DNA of 64,000 nucleotides from Eucalyptus grandis (GCF_016545825.1 NC_052617.1:4722001-4786000), one strand, 5' to 3'; counted from the stretch's first letter, positions 48,584 through 61,318 are shown. Numbers and translations: made by a program. The notes: generated from the sequence alone by a model not told the origin.

Positions 48584-49516
48584 CTAGTTTTCGTTCATGG
48601 ATTGTCTATCCAGGAAGAATATATTCCGATGGATTGGATCCTCCATCTCTTTTCAAACGACTGGCATTGCCCTCAACTTTGATCAAGATTAATCTACATT
48701 GCCCTTCCAATAGTTCTGTCGATTCACAAAACATGCTAAGAATCATTCATAGGAGGACACTGTGAAGTCGAAATTAAATGAGTGAAGTGAGCATAAGAAA
48801 CAAAAGAATCATCGATGACTGCTTCAAAGTGATTACGAGTGGTTTGACATGCGATTTGCTGAGTCAATGAGTACGTTCCGAGGAAAATTGTGACTCTCAT
48901 CGCACGCCTACAACTCCGACGAAGCGATGCTGCGATGCCGGTTGATCTCGCCCCAACAAACACCGCCACCATATGGAACCTCGACATGGAGTTTGACAAC
49001 CATACTCAACCTAAAACCCGAGATTGATGTAGCTATGGGGTCCATGTCTTCTAATGATGGGAGGTGACTGAGTGACAACGACGATCATTTCTGATCAAAG
49101 GCTGACATGAGCGTACGTGTGCATGTGTGTGAGAAAGAGAGTTGAGGTGAGAGAATACTCGGTGGTGGCTTCTCACCCACCCCCCATTAAGTGCATTTTT
49201 TTGAGTTTAGCCAACACGAAATCGCGATAAATTGAAATTATACTCATTAATTCTTTCTCTCACTTTGTCCTCCTCCTGCTAGAGTCACCTCTGTGCATCC
49301 ACTGGCGATGCCCATCCAGGCCAACACTGCTGCGCATCCAAACCAGACCACCCTTCCGTCATCCTTGTTTTTGAGCTTCATCTTTGCTAGAAGGAGTGTC
49401 CATCTCCGTCATTTTTGTGGTCATCTTTATCCGTTTTTGGCCTGAGCAAATGGCCAAATCTGTAAAAAATAGAAGTCTCGAGAACAAAATTATGGGGAAA
49501 GATCAAGGGGCCATGG
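48584..49516. other. spacer between duplication copies, no gene seen
   Basis: No family motif in any frame. Separates copy X from copy Y. Confidence 0.4.
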
Positions 49517-49876
49517 GTTTTCAATATAGTATGCAGCGTTGTTCATGCCTTTATCTTGAAAATAGAAAAATACGTTTTCATAGAGTGGGGAGTGTCGTGG
49601 AATACATCCAAGACGCGGGAAGAGAGCGTGCACTAAAGGACCGATCGATCTTATCTGTGTTCAACGTCTTTCACAAGAGTCAGCAGGCTTGTAAAAGTGG
49701 TGATTTTATCCCTACAAGAAAGCATCGCTAGCAGAAATGGCCACAAGCGCAGCCATCCCATTTACAACTACCCCCGTTTACCTTGTTGAGAGAAAGAGTA
49801 TGCGTGGCTCGTTGACTGTAGGAAAGCCCTAGGAAATTTGGTATTTGTAATTAGGTGCAGCATACGACATCGTCGG
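49517..49876. repeat. segmental duplication, copy Y (left part)
   Basis: It matches 45734-46075 and stops exactly where the LTR element begins ('acgacatcgtcgg'). The match resumes after 61330. Confidence 0.85.
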
Positions 49877-52729
49877 TGTCGCGACCTAATTTTTTCGGGT
49901 TTGAACCACCTAGGGTTTGGCTAATGGATTGTTAAGCCTAGACTTAACTCGGGCTCTCCCAAGCCCATACCAATTCGCGACTTAGGTTTGAATTGTTAAC
50001 ATGCAATTTTTTTAATTAGGAGTCGCCACTAATCTATTTTTGGTGGGTCGATTAGAAACCCAAGTAAAGTAATGGGAGAATTATTTTACTTCTACGAATC
50101 GAGAGATTATGGGTACGGGGACTTGGTTACACTAGATTTCTCTAATGCCCTTTCGGTACCATTCTTTTAATTTTGAAAAATGTTTGGCAAGGAGTTTGGA
50201 TTGATTTTAAACTAATTCCCTAACATGTGAGGTGTTCATGCAAAAGCGCAAACCACCAATTTAACACTCAAGTAAAGCAGAAAATAAATTGCAGGACTTA
50301 CCTCAAAGCAACGAAAGCATCTGCAATGTTAAATTAAAATCTACATCAACAACCCTAGATATGGTTTCTAATTAACACGCAATTTTTGTTTTGTTTTCAC
50401 TTAATTAATGAGAATCATGCTTTATGCAATGCATGCCACTAATTTAACATGAAATGATATGACATGGCAACATGACTTAGCTATATGACCTAAACAATAT
50501 GACATAACTAAGCATGTAGTCTATCATAAGCATGAGATGATTTATTCTAAATAATTTTTTTTTGTATTTTCTATGAGATTCGAAATTAAAGAAATGCAAC
50601 ATTTAAATATGCAATCTAAATTAATCTAATGACCTAATTCTAATGACAGGCAATTTCTAATTAAATGCATCTAACAAAAATCACTAAATGACGTGCATTG
50701 TATGAAACTAATTCTATATGACGTGCACATGATTTTTATTTTCCTAATAAGCATGCAATCTATTTAGGAGAAATTATCTAAACCTATAATATGCAATCTT
50801 AGCATGCAATGAATGACGTGCAAAGAATGCCCTAATCCTACATGACATATGCATAATGACATTTTTTGTGTTTTTCCTTTTTTCCCCTTTTTTTTAAATT
50901 TCGAAATTAACAATTGCCAAATAATTAAACATGCAATCCAAATTAAAAAAAAAAGAACTAGCAACCTAAATTAATTGATTTGATTTTTTTATTTTTGAAA
51001 ATTCGAAATAAAATTCCTATTATGAACATGCAAACCCTAAAACTACATTTTTTGATTTTTTTTTTTAAAGAAAACTAATTTAAGTAACACCACAGCAAAT
51101 CAAGCCATATTGATTTCCAAATCGACGAACCATATCTCGCGCATGAGATCGGGTTGGCCAATTTCACATAAATCACGAATCGGATCTCGAGCGGGAGATC
51201 GGATTGGCAATTTTTTAAAGTAATTGCGAGTCGGATTTCGAGCTTGAAAATCGGATCGACAATCACTAGTTGCAATTTCATATCATGGAATTTCAATTTC
51301 ACATTAAAGGAATAATTACACTAAAAAGATAAAATAAAATAGCAAAAATAATAAAACAAAAATAAGATAAAGAAAATACCTAAATTTTCTTTTGTTTTTC
51401 TCTTTTTTTTTTCTAAAAAAGAAAAAGAAAAACAAAGCTGTGGCCGGTCCGGCGAGGGGGGATCACTGCTAGGGTTCCGCGAGGCTCCGGAGCGGCGTGT
51501 CGGCGCGAGGCAGCAGGGAGCGTCGCGGGTCCGCTCGGGCTGGAGGCGAAGCGGAGGCGGCGTCGGGCGGCACGGGCTGCGTCGCGGGGCTGCGTCGGGG
51601 CGCTCGGATCACGGGCTTCGGCGGCGGGGCGCTGCGGGACGGCGGGAGGCCTCTCGTGGCTGCGATGAGGAGCTCCGGCGTCGGATCGGGCTGTTGGGCG
51701 CGGCGTCCGGTGAGAGAACCGGATCGGGCGAGCGTCGCGGCGAGGAGCAAGGGCAGCGTCGGATGTGGGTCTTCAACGAGGCTCGGCACCGGTGAAAGGG
51801 AAGCCTCGAGCCGGGTTCGGGCCTTGTCGTCGGGGACCTCGGATTTGCAGGCGGAGGGACTCTAGCGGCTGGATCTCGGCTCAGCTGCGGCTCTAGGTCA
51901 CCGGTGGCTTGGGATCTGACGGCGGAGACAGATCTGCAGAGGAGGGTTGCAACGGCAGGGATTGGCGCGGCGTCCGGGGCTTCTGTTGCGGCGCGAGCGA
52001 GGTGAGGCGGAGGCGGCGGGTCGCGGGCCGAGCGAGGGCGGCGTGTCGTCGAGGCTCCGGGCTCGGCGTCGGGCGCGCAGTCGTCGGGGCTCGCGGCTCG
52101 AGCGCTTGCGGACGGAGATCGACGACGGCGACGGCGGGGTTCGACGGCGACGGGGCGGCGAGGCCCCCTGCGGGGAAGATGAACAGATCGCGCAAGGGGG
52201 CTTTTCTTTTCTTTTTCTCTTTTTTTTCTACTTTTCCTCTCTCCACTCACTTTTTCACCCTTTGCTTTTTTTTACCGACGGAAAGGACCCCCTTCTCTCG
52301 TGCTTTTCTCTCTGAATTTGTTCCCCTTCGATATGACCGAATGTCTCAAATGCGTGGCCTGTTTCTTCAACTTTGTCCGTACGCGGTGCCTTTTATAAGC
52401 CAAAAAATTGGATCTTCGTGGTATATTTTACTTTCTAATTTTGCTCATGCAAAATACCACCGAATATATCGTTGCACCCCGCGTAATATTACATTTTGTA
52501 TTTATCAAATATCCCATCCAAAATTTTCCTTTTTGCTTGAAAATATATCATTTTGTGTATATTGCCTAAATGTGTGAAGAATCTGAACGGAATATGTGAA
52601 AAATGTTGCACTCGCCGTTGGTCCAATAAAATAAACAAAAAATGTTCCTAAACTATATGCCATAAAATTAAACCCTAATTTTTAATGCGATAAATGACTA
52701 AACGGGCCGTTAAAATTTAGGTGTCAACA
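49877..52729 (-). repeat. left LTR (3' LTR of the minus-strand element)
   Basis: It pairs with 58452-61318. The AT-rich parts differ at few places; the GC-rich segment (51437-52195) differs by many 1-3-bp indels. TATAAAA on the minus strand at 52397-52391 is the likely transcription start region. The GC-rich segment then lies in R/U5 of the transcript. Frames in it (for example 51609-52250 minus) are disrupted in the other LTR and are not genes. Confidence 0.85.
52391..52397 (-). promoter_or_regulatory. LTR TATA box (left copy)
   Basis: TATAAAA on the minus strand, identical in position to 60984-60990 of the right LTR, is followed downstream by 'ggcaccgcgtacgg'. It is the only strong TATA in the LTR. 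Confidence 0.6.
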
Positions 52730-52742
52730 GCTGCCCCTCTTT
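52730..52742 (-). other. polypurine tract of the LTR element
   Basis: On the minus strand AAAGAGGGGCAGC directly abuts the LTR start TGTTGACACC. PPTs prime plus-strand cDNA and fix the orientation of the element as minus. A similar tract adjoins the older LTR at 28448-28459. Confidence 0.7.
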
Positions 52743-52966
52743 GAAGGTGAGCTCGAAGAGGTTGCATTCAAAGATAAATTGAAACCTAAATTTTGACCAT
52801 GCACATGTATTGAATGACTTGATTTTTTGTCGGGAAATGTATCCCATTTTTAATGCAACTTATATGATGCATGGAAATGCTAATGCAAATGATAGATGAA
52901 CCTACCTGAAATAACTTACTTTCGAGGAGGATAGAGTAATTCGAGGTAGTGGGTGTTACTTGTCCA

Positions 52967-53838
52967 GGACTCGTACCATTCTACGGTCGCCTAGAATAGT
53001 AACATGACTTTGTGAAGATGCTGCTTTCCCAGGACCCGTACCATTCTACTGGTCGCCCGGTATGGCGAAAGAAGCTGCTTTCTTAGGACCCGTACCATTC
53101 TACGGTCGCCCAATACGGCGAAATGTTTTATAAGGAACTCGCTTTCCCGGGACCCGTACCATTCTACGGTCGCCCAATGACGGCAGAAATTTTTGTAAGG
53201 AAATGCTTTCCCGGACCCGTACCATTCTACGGTCGCCCAAGACGGCATAAATTTTTTGTAAGGAACTGCTTTCCCAGGACCCGTACCATTCTACTATCGC
53301 CTTAGTATGACAAAGTGTTTGGTTGTGTCTAGGATTCATACCATTCTACGGTCACCTAAACGGAGATTTACCTTCCAGGACTCGTACCATTCTACGGTCG
53401 CCTAAATAGGGAAATAGGTTTTGTCTAGGACCCGTACCATTCTACGGTCGCCTAAACGGGGATTTACCTTCCAGGACCCGTACCATTCTACGGTCGCCTA
53501 AACGGGGATTCACTTTCTAGGACCCGTACCATTCTACGGTCGCCTAAAATAGGGAATAGGTATTGTCGAGGACCCGTACCATTCTACGGTCGCCTTGACG
53601 GAAAATTGATTTTTCAGGACCCGTACCATTCTACGGTCGCCTGAATGGAGAAATTGCTTTTCCAAGACCCGTACCATTCTACGGTCGCCTGTTAGAGCAA
53701 TAAATGTTGTCTAGGACCCGTACCATTCTACGGTCGCCTAAACGAGGTTTTGCTTGGCTAGGACCCGAACCATTCTTCGGTCGCCCAGCCTTGCAACAGA
53801 GGTCAACTGACCAGGACCCGAACCATTCTTCGGTCGCC
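52967..53838. repeat. array 1: 17 units with a 25-bp core forming a hairpin
   Basis: The core is GGACCCGTACC followed by ATTCTACGGTCGCC. Units start at 52967, 53032, 53086, 53150, 53213, 53277, 53332, 53378, 53428, 53474, 53520, 53570, 53617, 53665, 53714, 53761 and 53814, spaced 54-65 bp in the first part and 46-55 bp later. The core is conserved while the spacers vary. CCGTA and TACGG inside the core are inverted around a 6-base loop. Ten units keep this stem. The last two have CCGAA and TTCGG, a change on both arms that keeps pairing. Units 2, 6 and 7 are disrupted. The array lies in the 3' untranslated side of the element. Confidence 0.95.
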
Positions 53839-53907
53839 TTAATCAGATTGAATCTGGAGGAAAATATTTGGGAGACAACTCAGTCGAGTGTCGGTGTTTT
53901 CAAAAGG

Positions 53908-54267
53908 GACTCTGGGCTATGACAGCACGCCGGTCAATATAATCGACATCGGGCTACAAAAGCACGCCGAGTCAATAAAGAAGGACTCTGGGCTACGAAA
54001 GCACGCCAGGTCAATATAAAGGACACCGGGCTACTGAAGCACGCCGAGTCAATGAAAATGACTCTAGGTTACGAAAGCACGCCAGGTCAATATGAAGGAC
54101 ACCGGGCTACAAAAGCACGCCGGGTCTATTAAAGGGACTTTGGGCTACAAAAGTACACCAGGTCAAGAACTCCGGGCTACAGAAGCACGCCGGGTCTATT
54201 AAAGGCGACATCGGGCTATGGAAGCACGCCGAGTCGATGAAAATGACTCGGACTACGAAAGTATGCC
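53908..54267. repeat. array 2: 10 units of ~38 bp in alternating subtypes, also hairpin-like
   Basis: Units read GACTCTGGGCTACGAAAGCA then CGCCAGGTC, alternating with GACATCGGGCTACAAAAGCA then CGCCGAGTC. Two subtypes alternate, so the real period is a ~77-bp dimer. Stem arms occur as CTGG/CCAG, CCGG/CCGG and TCGG/CCGA, each continued by GAC/GTC around a one-base bulge. Units 4 and 5 have one mismatch. 'tcgagtgtcggtg' (53885) and 'tcaagtgtcgatg' (54297) flank the array. Confidence 0.9.
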
Positions 54268-54299
54268 AGTCAATATAATTGGACAACTTGACCAAGTCA

Positions 54300-57200
54300 A
54301 GTGTCGATGTACTTGAGAGAGAATACCTGCACAATGACAAGTATTTTAGAGTATGGTAGAGATATACTTACCTGGTGATATCTCTAATCCTTGGGGATAT
54401 GTCTTTTGGAATTTAGATATCCTGTGGAGGTCTTTCACCTCCTGATGGAGGTTTCTCATCTTCTAATATCATGAAACATTCTGAAAGGAACTTGAATTAC
54501 CTGTCAGACATGAATTAGAGCAAAACTGATATGCATTCATCAAAGAGATAGACAATCTAAGCTACTCTAGAATGCACATTTCAAAATTTAGTGAGGCTTT
54601 CATCAACTCAATCGGGGTTTATGCATAATGACCTTTGCATCACCCAAATTTCCACTTGAGAGAATTATCATTCAAGACAATCTTCACTCATGACATGGAT
54701 TTCCTAAGAATACCAAATGAGAGACCTTCGCTTAAAAGGACTTTCACTCACTCTCATTTAGATGCTATTTTATGAGAATCACTCCATCTCACTTTGTCAT
54801 CATACTAACAAGGGTCCGAGTTTTCTCGCAAGCGGTACAACCTTACCAATCCGAGAGGTCTTTAACAGGGACCATAATGAGGGCTTGGTCAACGGCTTAA
54901 CAAAGGGACTCTTTGAGTCAAGGCTATTGAAAGAACAACTCTTTAATCATCTCCGGGTTTACAAGTCAAGAACCCTGCAAAATGAGAAAGAAATAATCTT
55001 GCTCGCACTTTTTCGAGCGATGCATAAAACATGTGAACTCCTATGTTAATTTAAGTGCCCTAATCTGAAGAGACTTTGTAAAGGACGTAACATAGGTTAG
55101 GTTCATGGGTTGAGAAATGAAAGGATCATCATGCTCAAAATGTGTATAAAGGGTGAAAGTTGGTGATCATCTTGGCATTGCCACCAGTTTTCTTTTTCAT
55201 CATCGGGGGATTGTCTTCATGAAATGCCCCATTGATTGTAAAAACTCAACTTTTGAGTTCTTTGAGTATTGCTCCATTGGAGATACAATCTTTTTACAAC
55301 AGATAGTCTTTATCTTGACTCTCTTTTTTTCATCTATGGGCATCATCGACCTTGCTTTTATCAAGCACACTGTTTTTTCATGCCCCTAGTTCTTGTTCAT
55401 TTTTTCTTCACTTTTTTTCATGGGCATTGGCCTTGCTTTTACTAGGCACACTGCTTTTTCATGCCCCTTAGTTCTATTTTGAATTCAATTCTTGCGCACA
55501 ATGCATGCGTCAAGCAATTGCACTTTGAATGACACTCGAACTTTCAAGGGTCTACATCTGCATTTTGCCTTGCCCCGGTGTGGGAGGATGATCACCAACT
55601 AGGTTTAAAAGAAATGAAATTGCAGGCTCAAGTGGGCTATGCAAAGGATATAAGTATGTAGGATAGAGAAAGAAATGCTCTTCATCATCCTAAGGCACTT
55701 AAATTACCATATGAATTCAATGTAATAGCACGACTTGAAAATTGATGCAAGTGAAAGCAAGAAAATTTCAATCCATTCACTTTACTTTATGGTGCTATCT
55801 TACCCTCCAATTTGCCCCAAAGTGGGGTGGTTCTTGACAGGGGTAATTTGAAAAGAATATCCATAAGTGTATGGGCTCAAAAGGGTTAAGCAACGGATCA
55901 CCTGTAGTGTTTAGGATAGAGAAATGAATTGCCTCTCATCATTTCGGTTATCGTACCTTTTGCGAGAGAACTCTTTACCTTGCGGATATGGAACTTCCTA
56001 CACTCATCTCACAAGTGTATCAAGTGTATAAGTATGGGACTGTGTATAGGATAAGGCTTGCCTTTCATCATCCCGATACGTCTCATTCAGCATTCTTAAG
56101 CATTGAAGTCACTCCATTAAATTGTATATCTTGACAAATCTCCACATGAAATTGGTGAGCTAAATCAATATGAAAATTCTCTTTTCAAAAGAGTCCAGCA
56201 ACTTTAAGCATGAAAAGTGTTTGTGACTTCAAAACAAATAATTTATTGCACTCAAAACATGGTTTTCAGCATTCATTCAATGAATTGTCCCACGAAGGGA
56301 TTGTCTTAGCAATGGATGTCCTTGGATTGTCTCTATCAATCAAAAGTGAAAATCCGTTTTTTGATTTGATGAATACTCCATTCTGGCTTTTGCTCCTGCA
56401 CAAGAGAACGTGCATGAATAGGATAGTATGCAACTCAAAGTAAACTCAAATTGCACAACCATTTTGGCTCGGATTGAGATTTTGTCTCAGTCATGTCACT
56501 ACTAGAATCTGTAGTGCCCCCAATTCGTCATCTGCAAGGAAAAGAATAGAGTGTCAATTCCAGAATTATTTATGTTTAAAGATGAGATGTACCTCTTTCA
56601 TCAAAGATGGATGATCCTCTTTTAACTTGCTCCTCATTTAATGGGCGAGAATGAAAATTCCGTCAAGCATGGAAATGGAACACACTTTGTTTGGCCCTTC
56701 AAGATGGAAATTTCAAGTAGTATCGAGATGTGACCAACATTAACTCTTTAGAAACTTGTTGAGTAACAATTGAATCAATTGCAACCTGATGTGCCTTTTT
56801 CAGATGCTTTCTTATCGGGTCAAGAAAGTAATGCTCAAACATGAAGTAAATGAGTCAGAAAATTAAACAAGGCTAATCTAACGCATGCTTTTTTTGGAAA
56901 TGGCTTAAAAATGATTTTTTTTTAATTCTTTTTTGGATGAGGAAGCATGAAGAAGCCCAGTCATCAGAATTCTCCTTGGATGATATTTTCTTTTTATTGT
57001 TGGATATCGTCATTGGACTGGTTTGGCATACCCCATCATGTCCTCAAAACAAAACTTGTAATTCTATTGATATCCATCAATCAAATTACATTTATTGGAA
57101 TGTGATGCTCAAGCACAGAATAAATTGAAATCAATCCCTAAAAAGCAATAAGAATTCCCATGCGGGAAGGTGCATGCCCCTAATTAAATGAGGAAATCGA

Positions 57201-58433
57201 ACTACTTAAGACCATGAATCATGTGTACTTGAATTCTTCACCCTTCTTGATCTTGTGATGCAAGCCCTTCAGGTTTGATATTCTTCCATAGATATGTTGC
57301 TACCCTCTTCATGATGGCATCAAATTCGACTACCTCAGGAAAATGAGACGATTCAAAAGGTCTTCTTGGTTCTCTTCTTGGAGTCGCAATTTCTCACTAA
57401 AGATAGATTGCAACATTTTTGCTTGACGAGATAAGCTCTTTTTTATCCGTCATTTTAACTCTCGATCGTGAACGGATGGGTGAGCGGGATCGTTCCATAA
57501 TCACCTAATTCAAATGAACGGGAACATGTAAACATGAGGGTAAATAGAAAGTCAATCCATGACAATGATCTAATCGATTTTTCCATTTTTTTCATTTATT
57601 CATGAAAAGTTCTTACAAGAAGGGCATTTTCTAAAAATGGACTAGGAAAATAAAGCTAGGCACCCTAACAAGACCAAATCTCCTAAACATGAATTGAAAA
57701 CAAATTCTCCAGAGTTTTTTTGGCAAATAATTCATTGCATGGCAATTCCTCATTTGATTTCTAATTGACAAATGAATTAGATCAAACGAATAACCTAGAT
57801 TGTCATGGATGGACCAAAAGTAAATTGCATAGTATAGGGATAGAAGACTTACTTCGCCAAGAAAAATCAATGGCAATCACATAGACATGCACATGCTAAG
57901 TGGCTCGATTTCTACTCTATAAGGCTTATCAAAGTGGAGCTACAAGGATGATCGGACTAGCCACGGGCTTGTGGACTATGTCGGGTCCTCATGACTCCGG
58001 CTTGGTCAAAGAGCCGACCGGGTCGCGGGCATGCGGACCGAGGTGGGTACTCTTGACACCATGAAAGAAACTTCGGGATTGAGATGGGCGACTCATACCG
58101 CGAGCATGCGGTCGAAGTGGTATCCATCTCAATACCATCCTAAATGATCCAATGCGGCCCAGTCCGGCGGCAGTTGTGTGTGCTAAGTGTAGTGATAAAT
58201 GCAAGGCATGCATGACAATTTATATCAAGCAACACTTCATATATGAAAGTAAACCATACATTCCTACACCTCCCTGCATAACAAAGATTAGCAAATACTT
58301 CCCCTTATACCTCCCAATCTGCAAGAACATTTAAAACCTAAATGTTAGGGACGTACTGAATCCTCGCTGCCAAACAAAAGCATTTTTTTCAAAAAAGAAA
58401 ATTGGCCTAAGTCCACTAAGAATTTCAACTCAA
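54300..58433. other. non-coding interior of the LTR element
   Basis: All frames are short and lack retrotransposon motifs (no YxDD, no CCHC knuckle, no DSG). Degenerate internal duplications include two copies of 'ccttgcttttatcaagcacactg'-type sequence at about 55316-55390 and 55410-55470, and three loose copies of 'ataggatagagaaa..tcatcatcc' at 55590-56090. Compared with the LTRs it is A/T-rich. Confidence 0.6.
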
Positions 58434-58435
58434 GT

Positions 58436-58448
58436 CCCTGAGTCGCCA
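58436..58448 (-). other. primer-binding-site candidate
   Basis: TGGCGACTCAGGG on the minus strand starts 3 bp after the LTR end GGTCGCGACA. The TGG start fits pairing with a tRNA 3' CCA, and the TGGCGACTC form is known from Tat/Ogre elements. Confidence 0.6.
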
Positions 58449-58451
58449 AGC

Positions 58452-61318
58452 TGTCGCGACCTAATTTTTTCGGGTTTGAACCACCTAGGGTTTGGCTAAT
58501 GGATTGTTAAGCCTAGACTTAACTCGGGCTCTCCCAAGCCCATACCAATTCGCGACTTAGGTTTGAATTGTTAACATGCAATTTTTTTAATTAGGAGTCG
58601 CCACTAATCTATTTTTGGTGGGTCGATTAGAAACCCAAGTAAAGTAATGGGAGAATTATTTTACTTCTACGAATCGAGATTATGGGTACGGGGACTTGGT
58701 TACACTAGATTTCTCTAATGCCCTTTCGGTACCATTCTTTTAATTTTGAAAAATGTTTGGCAAGGAGTTTGGATTGATTTTAAACTAATTCCCTAACATG
58801 TGAGGTGTTCATGCAGGTGCGCAAACCACCAATTTAACACTCAAGTAAAGCAGAAAATAAATTGCAGGACTTACCTCAAAGCAACGAAAGCATCTGCAAT
58901 GTTAAATTAAAATCTACATCAACAACCCTAGATATGGTTTCTAATTAACACGCAATTTTTGTTTTGTTTTCACTTAATTAATGAGAATCATGCTTTATGC
59001 AATGCATGCCACTAATTTAACATGAAATGATATGACATGGCAACATGACTTAGCTATATGACCTAAACAATATGACATAACTAAGCATGTAGTCTATCAT
59101 AAGCATGAGATGATTTATTCTAAATAATTTTTTTGTATTTTCTATGAGATTCGAAATTAAAGAAATGCAACATTTAAATATGCAATCTAAATTAATCTAA
59201 TGACCTAATTCTAATGACAGGCAATTTCTAATTAAATGCATCTAACAAAAATCACTAAATGACGTGCATTGTATGAAACTAATTCTATATGACGTGCACA
59301 TGATTTTTATTTTCCTAATAAGCATGCAATCTATTTAGGAGAAATTATCTAAACCTATAATATGCAATCTTAGCATGCAATGAATGACGTGCAAAGAATG
59401 CCCTAATCCTACATGACATATGCATAATGACATTTTTTGTGTTTTTCCTTTTTTTTTCCCCTTTTTTAAATTTCGAAATTAACAATTGCCAAATAATTAA
59501 ACATGCAATCCAAATTAAAAAAAAGAACTAGCAACCTAAATTAATTGATTTGATTTTTTATTTTTGAAAATTCGAAATAAAATTCCTATTATGAACATGC
59601 AAACCCTAAAACTACATTTTTGATTTTTTTTTTTTTAAAGAAAACTAATTTAAGTAACACCACAGCAAATCAAGCCATATTGATTTCCAAATCGACGAAC
59701 CATATCTCGCGCATGAGATCGGGTTGGCCAATTTCACATAAATCACGAATCGGATCTCGAGCGGGAGATCGGATTGGCAATTTTTTTTAGTAATTGCGAG
59801 TCGGATTTCGAGCTTGAAAATCGGGTGACAATCACTAGTTGCAATTTCATATCATGGAATTTCAATTTCACATTAAAGGAATAATTACACTAAAAAGATA
59901 AAATAAAATAGCAAAAATAATAAAACAAAAATAAGATAAAGAAAATACCTAAATTTTCTTTTGTTTTTCTCTTCTTTTTTTCTAAAAAGAAAAAGAAAAA
60001 CAAAGCCGTGGCCGGTCCGGCGAGGGGGATCACCGGCTAGGGTTCCGGCGAGGCTCCGGAGCGGCGTGTCGGCGGCGAGGCGGGAGCGTCGCGGGTGCCG
60101 CTCGGGCTGGAGGCGAAGCGGAGGCGGCGTCGGGCGGCACGGGCTGCGTCGCGGGGCTGCGTCGGGCGCTCGGATCACGGGCTTCAGCCGGCGGGGGCGC
60201 TGCGGGGACGGCGGGAGGCCTCTCGGTGGCTGCGATGAGGAGCTCCGGCGTCTGGATCGGGCTGTTGGGCGCGGCGTCCGGAGAGAACCGGATCGGGGCG
60301 AGCGTCGCGGCGAGGAGCAAGGGCGTCGGATGTGGGTCTTCAACGAGGCTCGGCACCGGTGAAAGGGAAGCCTCGAGCCGGGTTCGGGCCTTACGTCGTC
60401 GGGGACCTCGGATTTGCGGGCGGAGGGACTCTAGCGGCCGGATCTCGGCTCGCCCGCGGCTCTAGGTCACCGGTGGCTTGGGATCTCGACGGCGGAGACA
60501 GATCTGCTGCAGAGGAGGGTTGCAACGGCAGGGATTGGCGCGGCGTCCGGGGGCTTCTGACTGTTGCGGGCGCAGTGCGAGAGGTGAGGCGGAGGCGGCG
60601 GGTCGCGGGCCGGGCAGCGGCGGCGTGTCGTCGAGGCTCGGGGGCTCAGCGTCGGGGCGGCGCAGGTCGTCGGGGCTCGCGGCTCGAGCGCTTGCGGACG
60701 GAGATCGACGACGGCGACGGCGGGGTTCGACGGCGACAGGGGCGGCGAAGGCCCCCCCCCTGCGGGGAAGATGAACAGTCGCGCAAGGGGGGGCTTTTCT
60801 TTTCTTTTTTCTCTTTTTTTTCTACTTTTCCTCTCTCCACTCACTTTTTCACCCTTTGCTTTTTTTTACCGACGGAAAGGACCCCTTCTCTCGTGCTTTT
60901 CTCTCTGAATTTGTTCCCCTTCGATATGACCGAATGTCTCAAATGCGTGGCCTGTTTCTTCAACTTTGTCCGTACGCGGTGCCTTTTATAAGCCAAAAAA
61001 TTGGATCTTCGTGGTATATTTTACTTTCTAATTTTGCTCATGCAAAATACCACCGAATATATCGTTGCACCCCGTAATATTACATTTTGTATTTATCAAA
61101 TATCCCATCCAAAATTTTCCTTTTTGCTTGAAAATATATCATTTTGTGTATATTGCCTAAATGTGTGAAGAATCTGAACGGAATATGTGAAAAATGTTGC
61201 ACTCGCCGTTGGTCCAATAAAATAAACAAAAAATGTTCCTAAACTATATGCCATAAAATTAAACCCTAATTTTTAATGCGATAAATGACTAAACGGGCCG
61301 TTAAAATTTAGGTGTCAA
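58452..61318 (-). repeat. right LTR (5' LTR of the minus-strand element)
   Basis: It matches 49877-52729 from TGTCGCGACC to GGTGTCAA. TATAAAA lies at 60990-60984 (minus). The GC-rich segment is 60003-60783, again with many small indels relative to the left copy. Confidence 0.85.

Larger units (their letters stand above)
49877..61318 (-). mobile_element. non-autonomous Tat/Ogre-like LTR retrotransposon (11.4 kb)
   Basis: Two nearly identical 2.85-kb LTRs (49877-52729, 58452-61318) enclose a 5.7-kb interior without recognisable gag, protease, reverse transcriptase, RNase H or integrase in any frame. On the minus strand the element starts in the right LTR. Next to it, 3 bp from the LTR, is TGGCGACTCAGGG, like the 'TGGCGACTC' primer sites of Tat/Ogre elements (tRNA-Arg type, from memory). 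At the other end is the purine tract AAAGAGGGGCAGC. LTR ends are TGTTGACACC and GGTCGCGACA in that orientation. The flanks share a 12-13-bp repeat (49864-49876, 61318-61330) instead of the usual 5 bp. The element splits copy Y of the segmental duplication. It resembles the LARD class of large non-coding retroelements. Confidence 0.8.

Noticed and set aside
51609..52250. 213-codon minus-strand frame in the LTR
   Set aside because: The frame is broken by indels in the other LTR (60467-60844), so it is not conserved as protein.
52967..53838. CRISPR-like array
   Set aside because: The genome is plant, spacers are partly similar to each other, and the array is inside an LTR retroelement; it is a tandem repeat.
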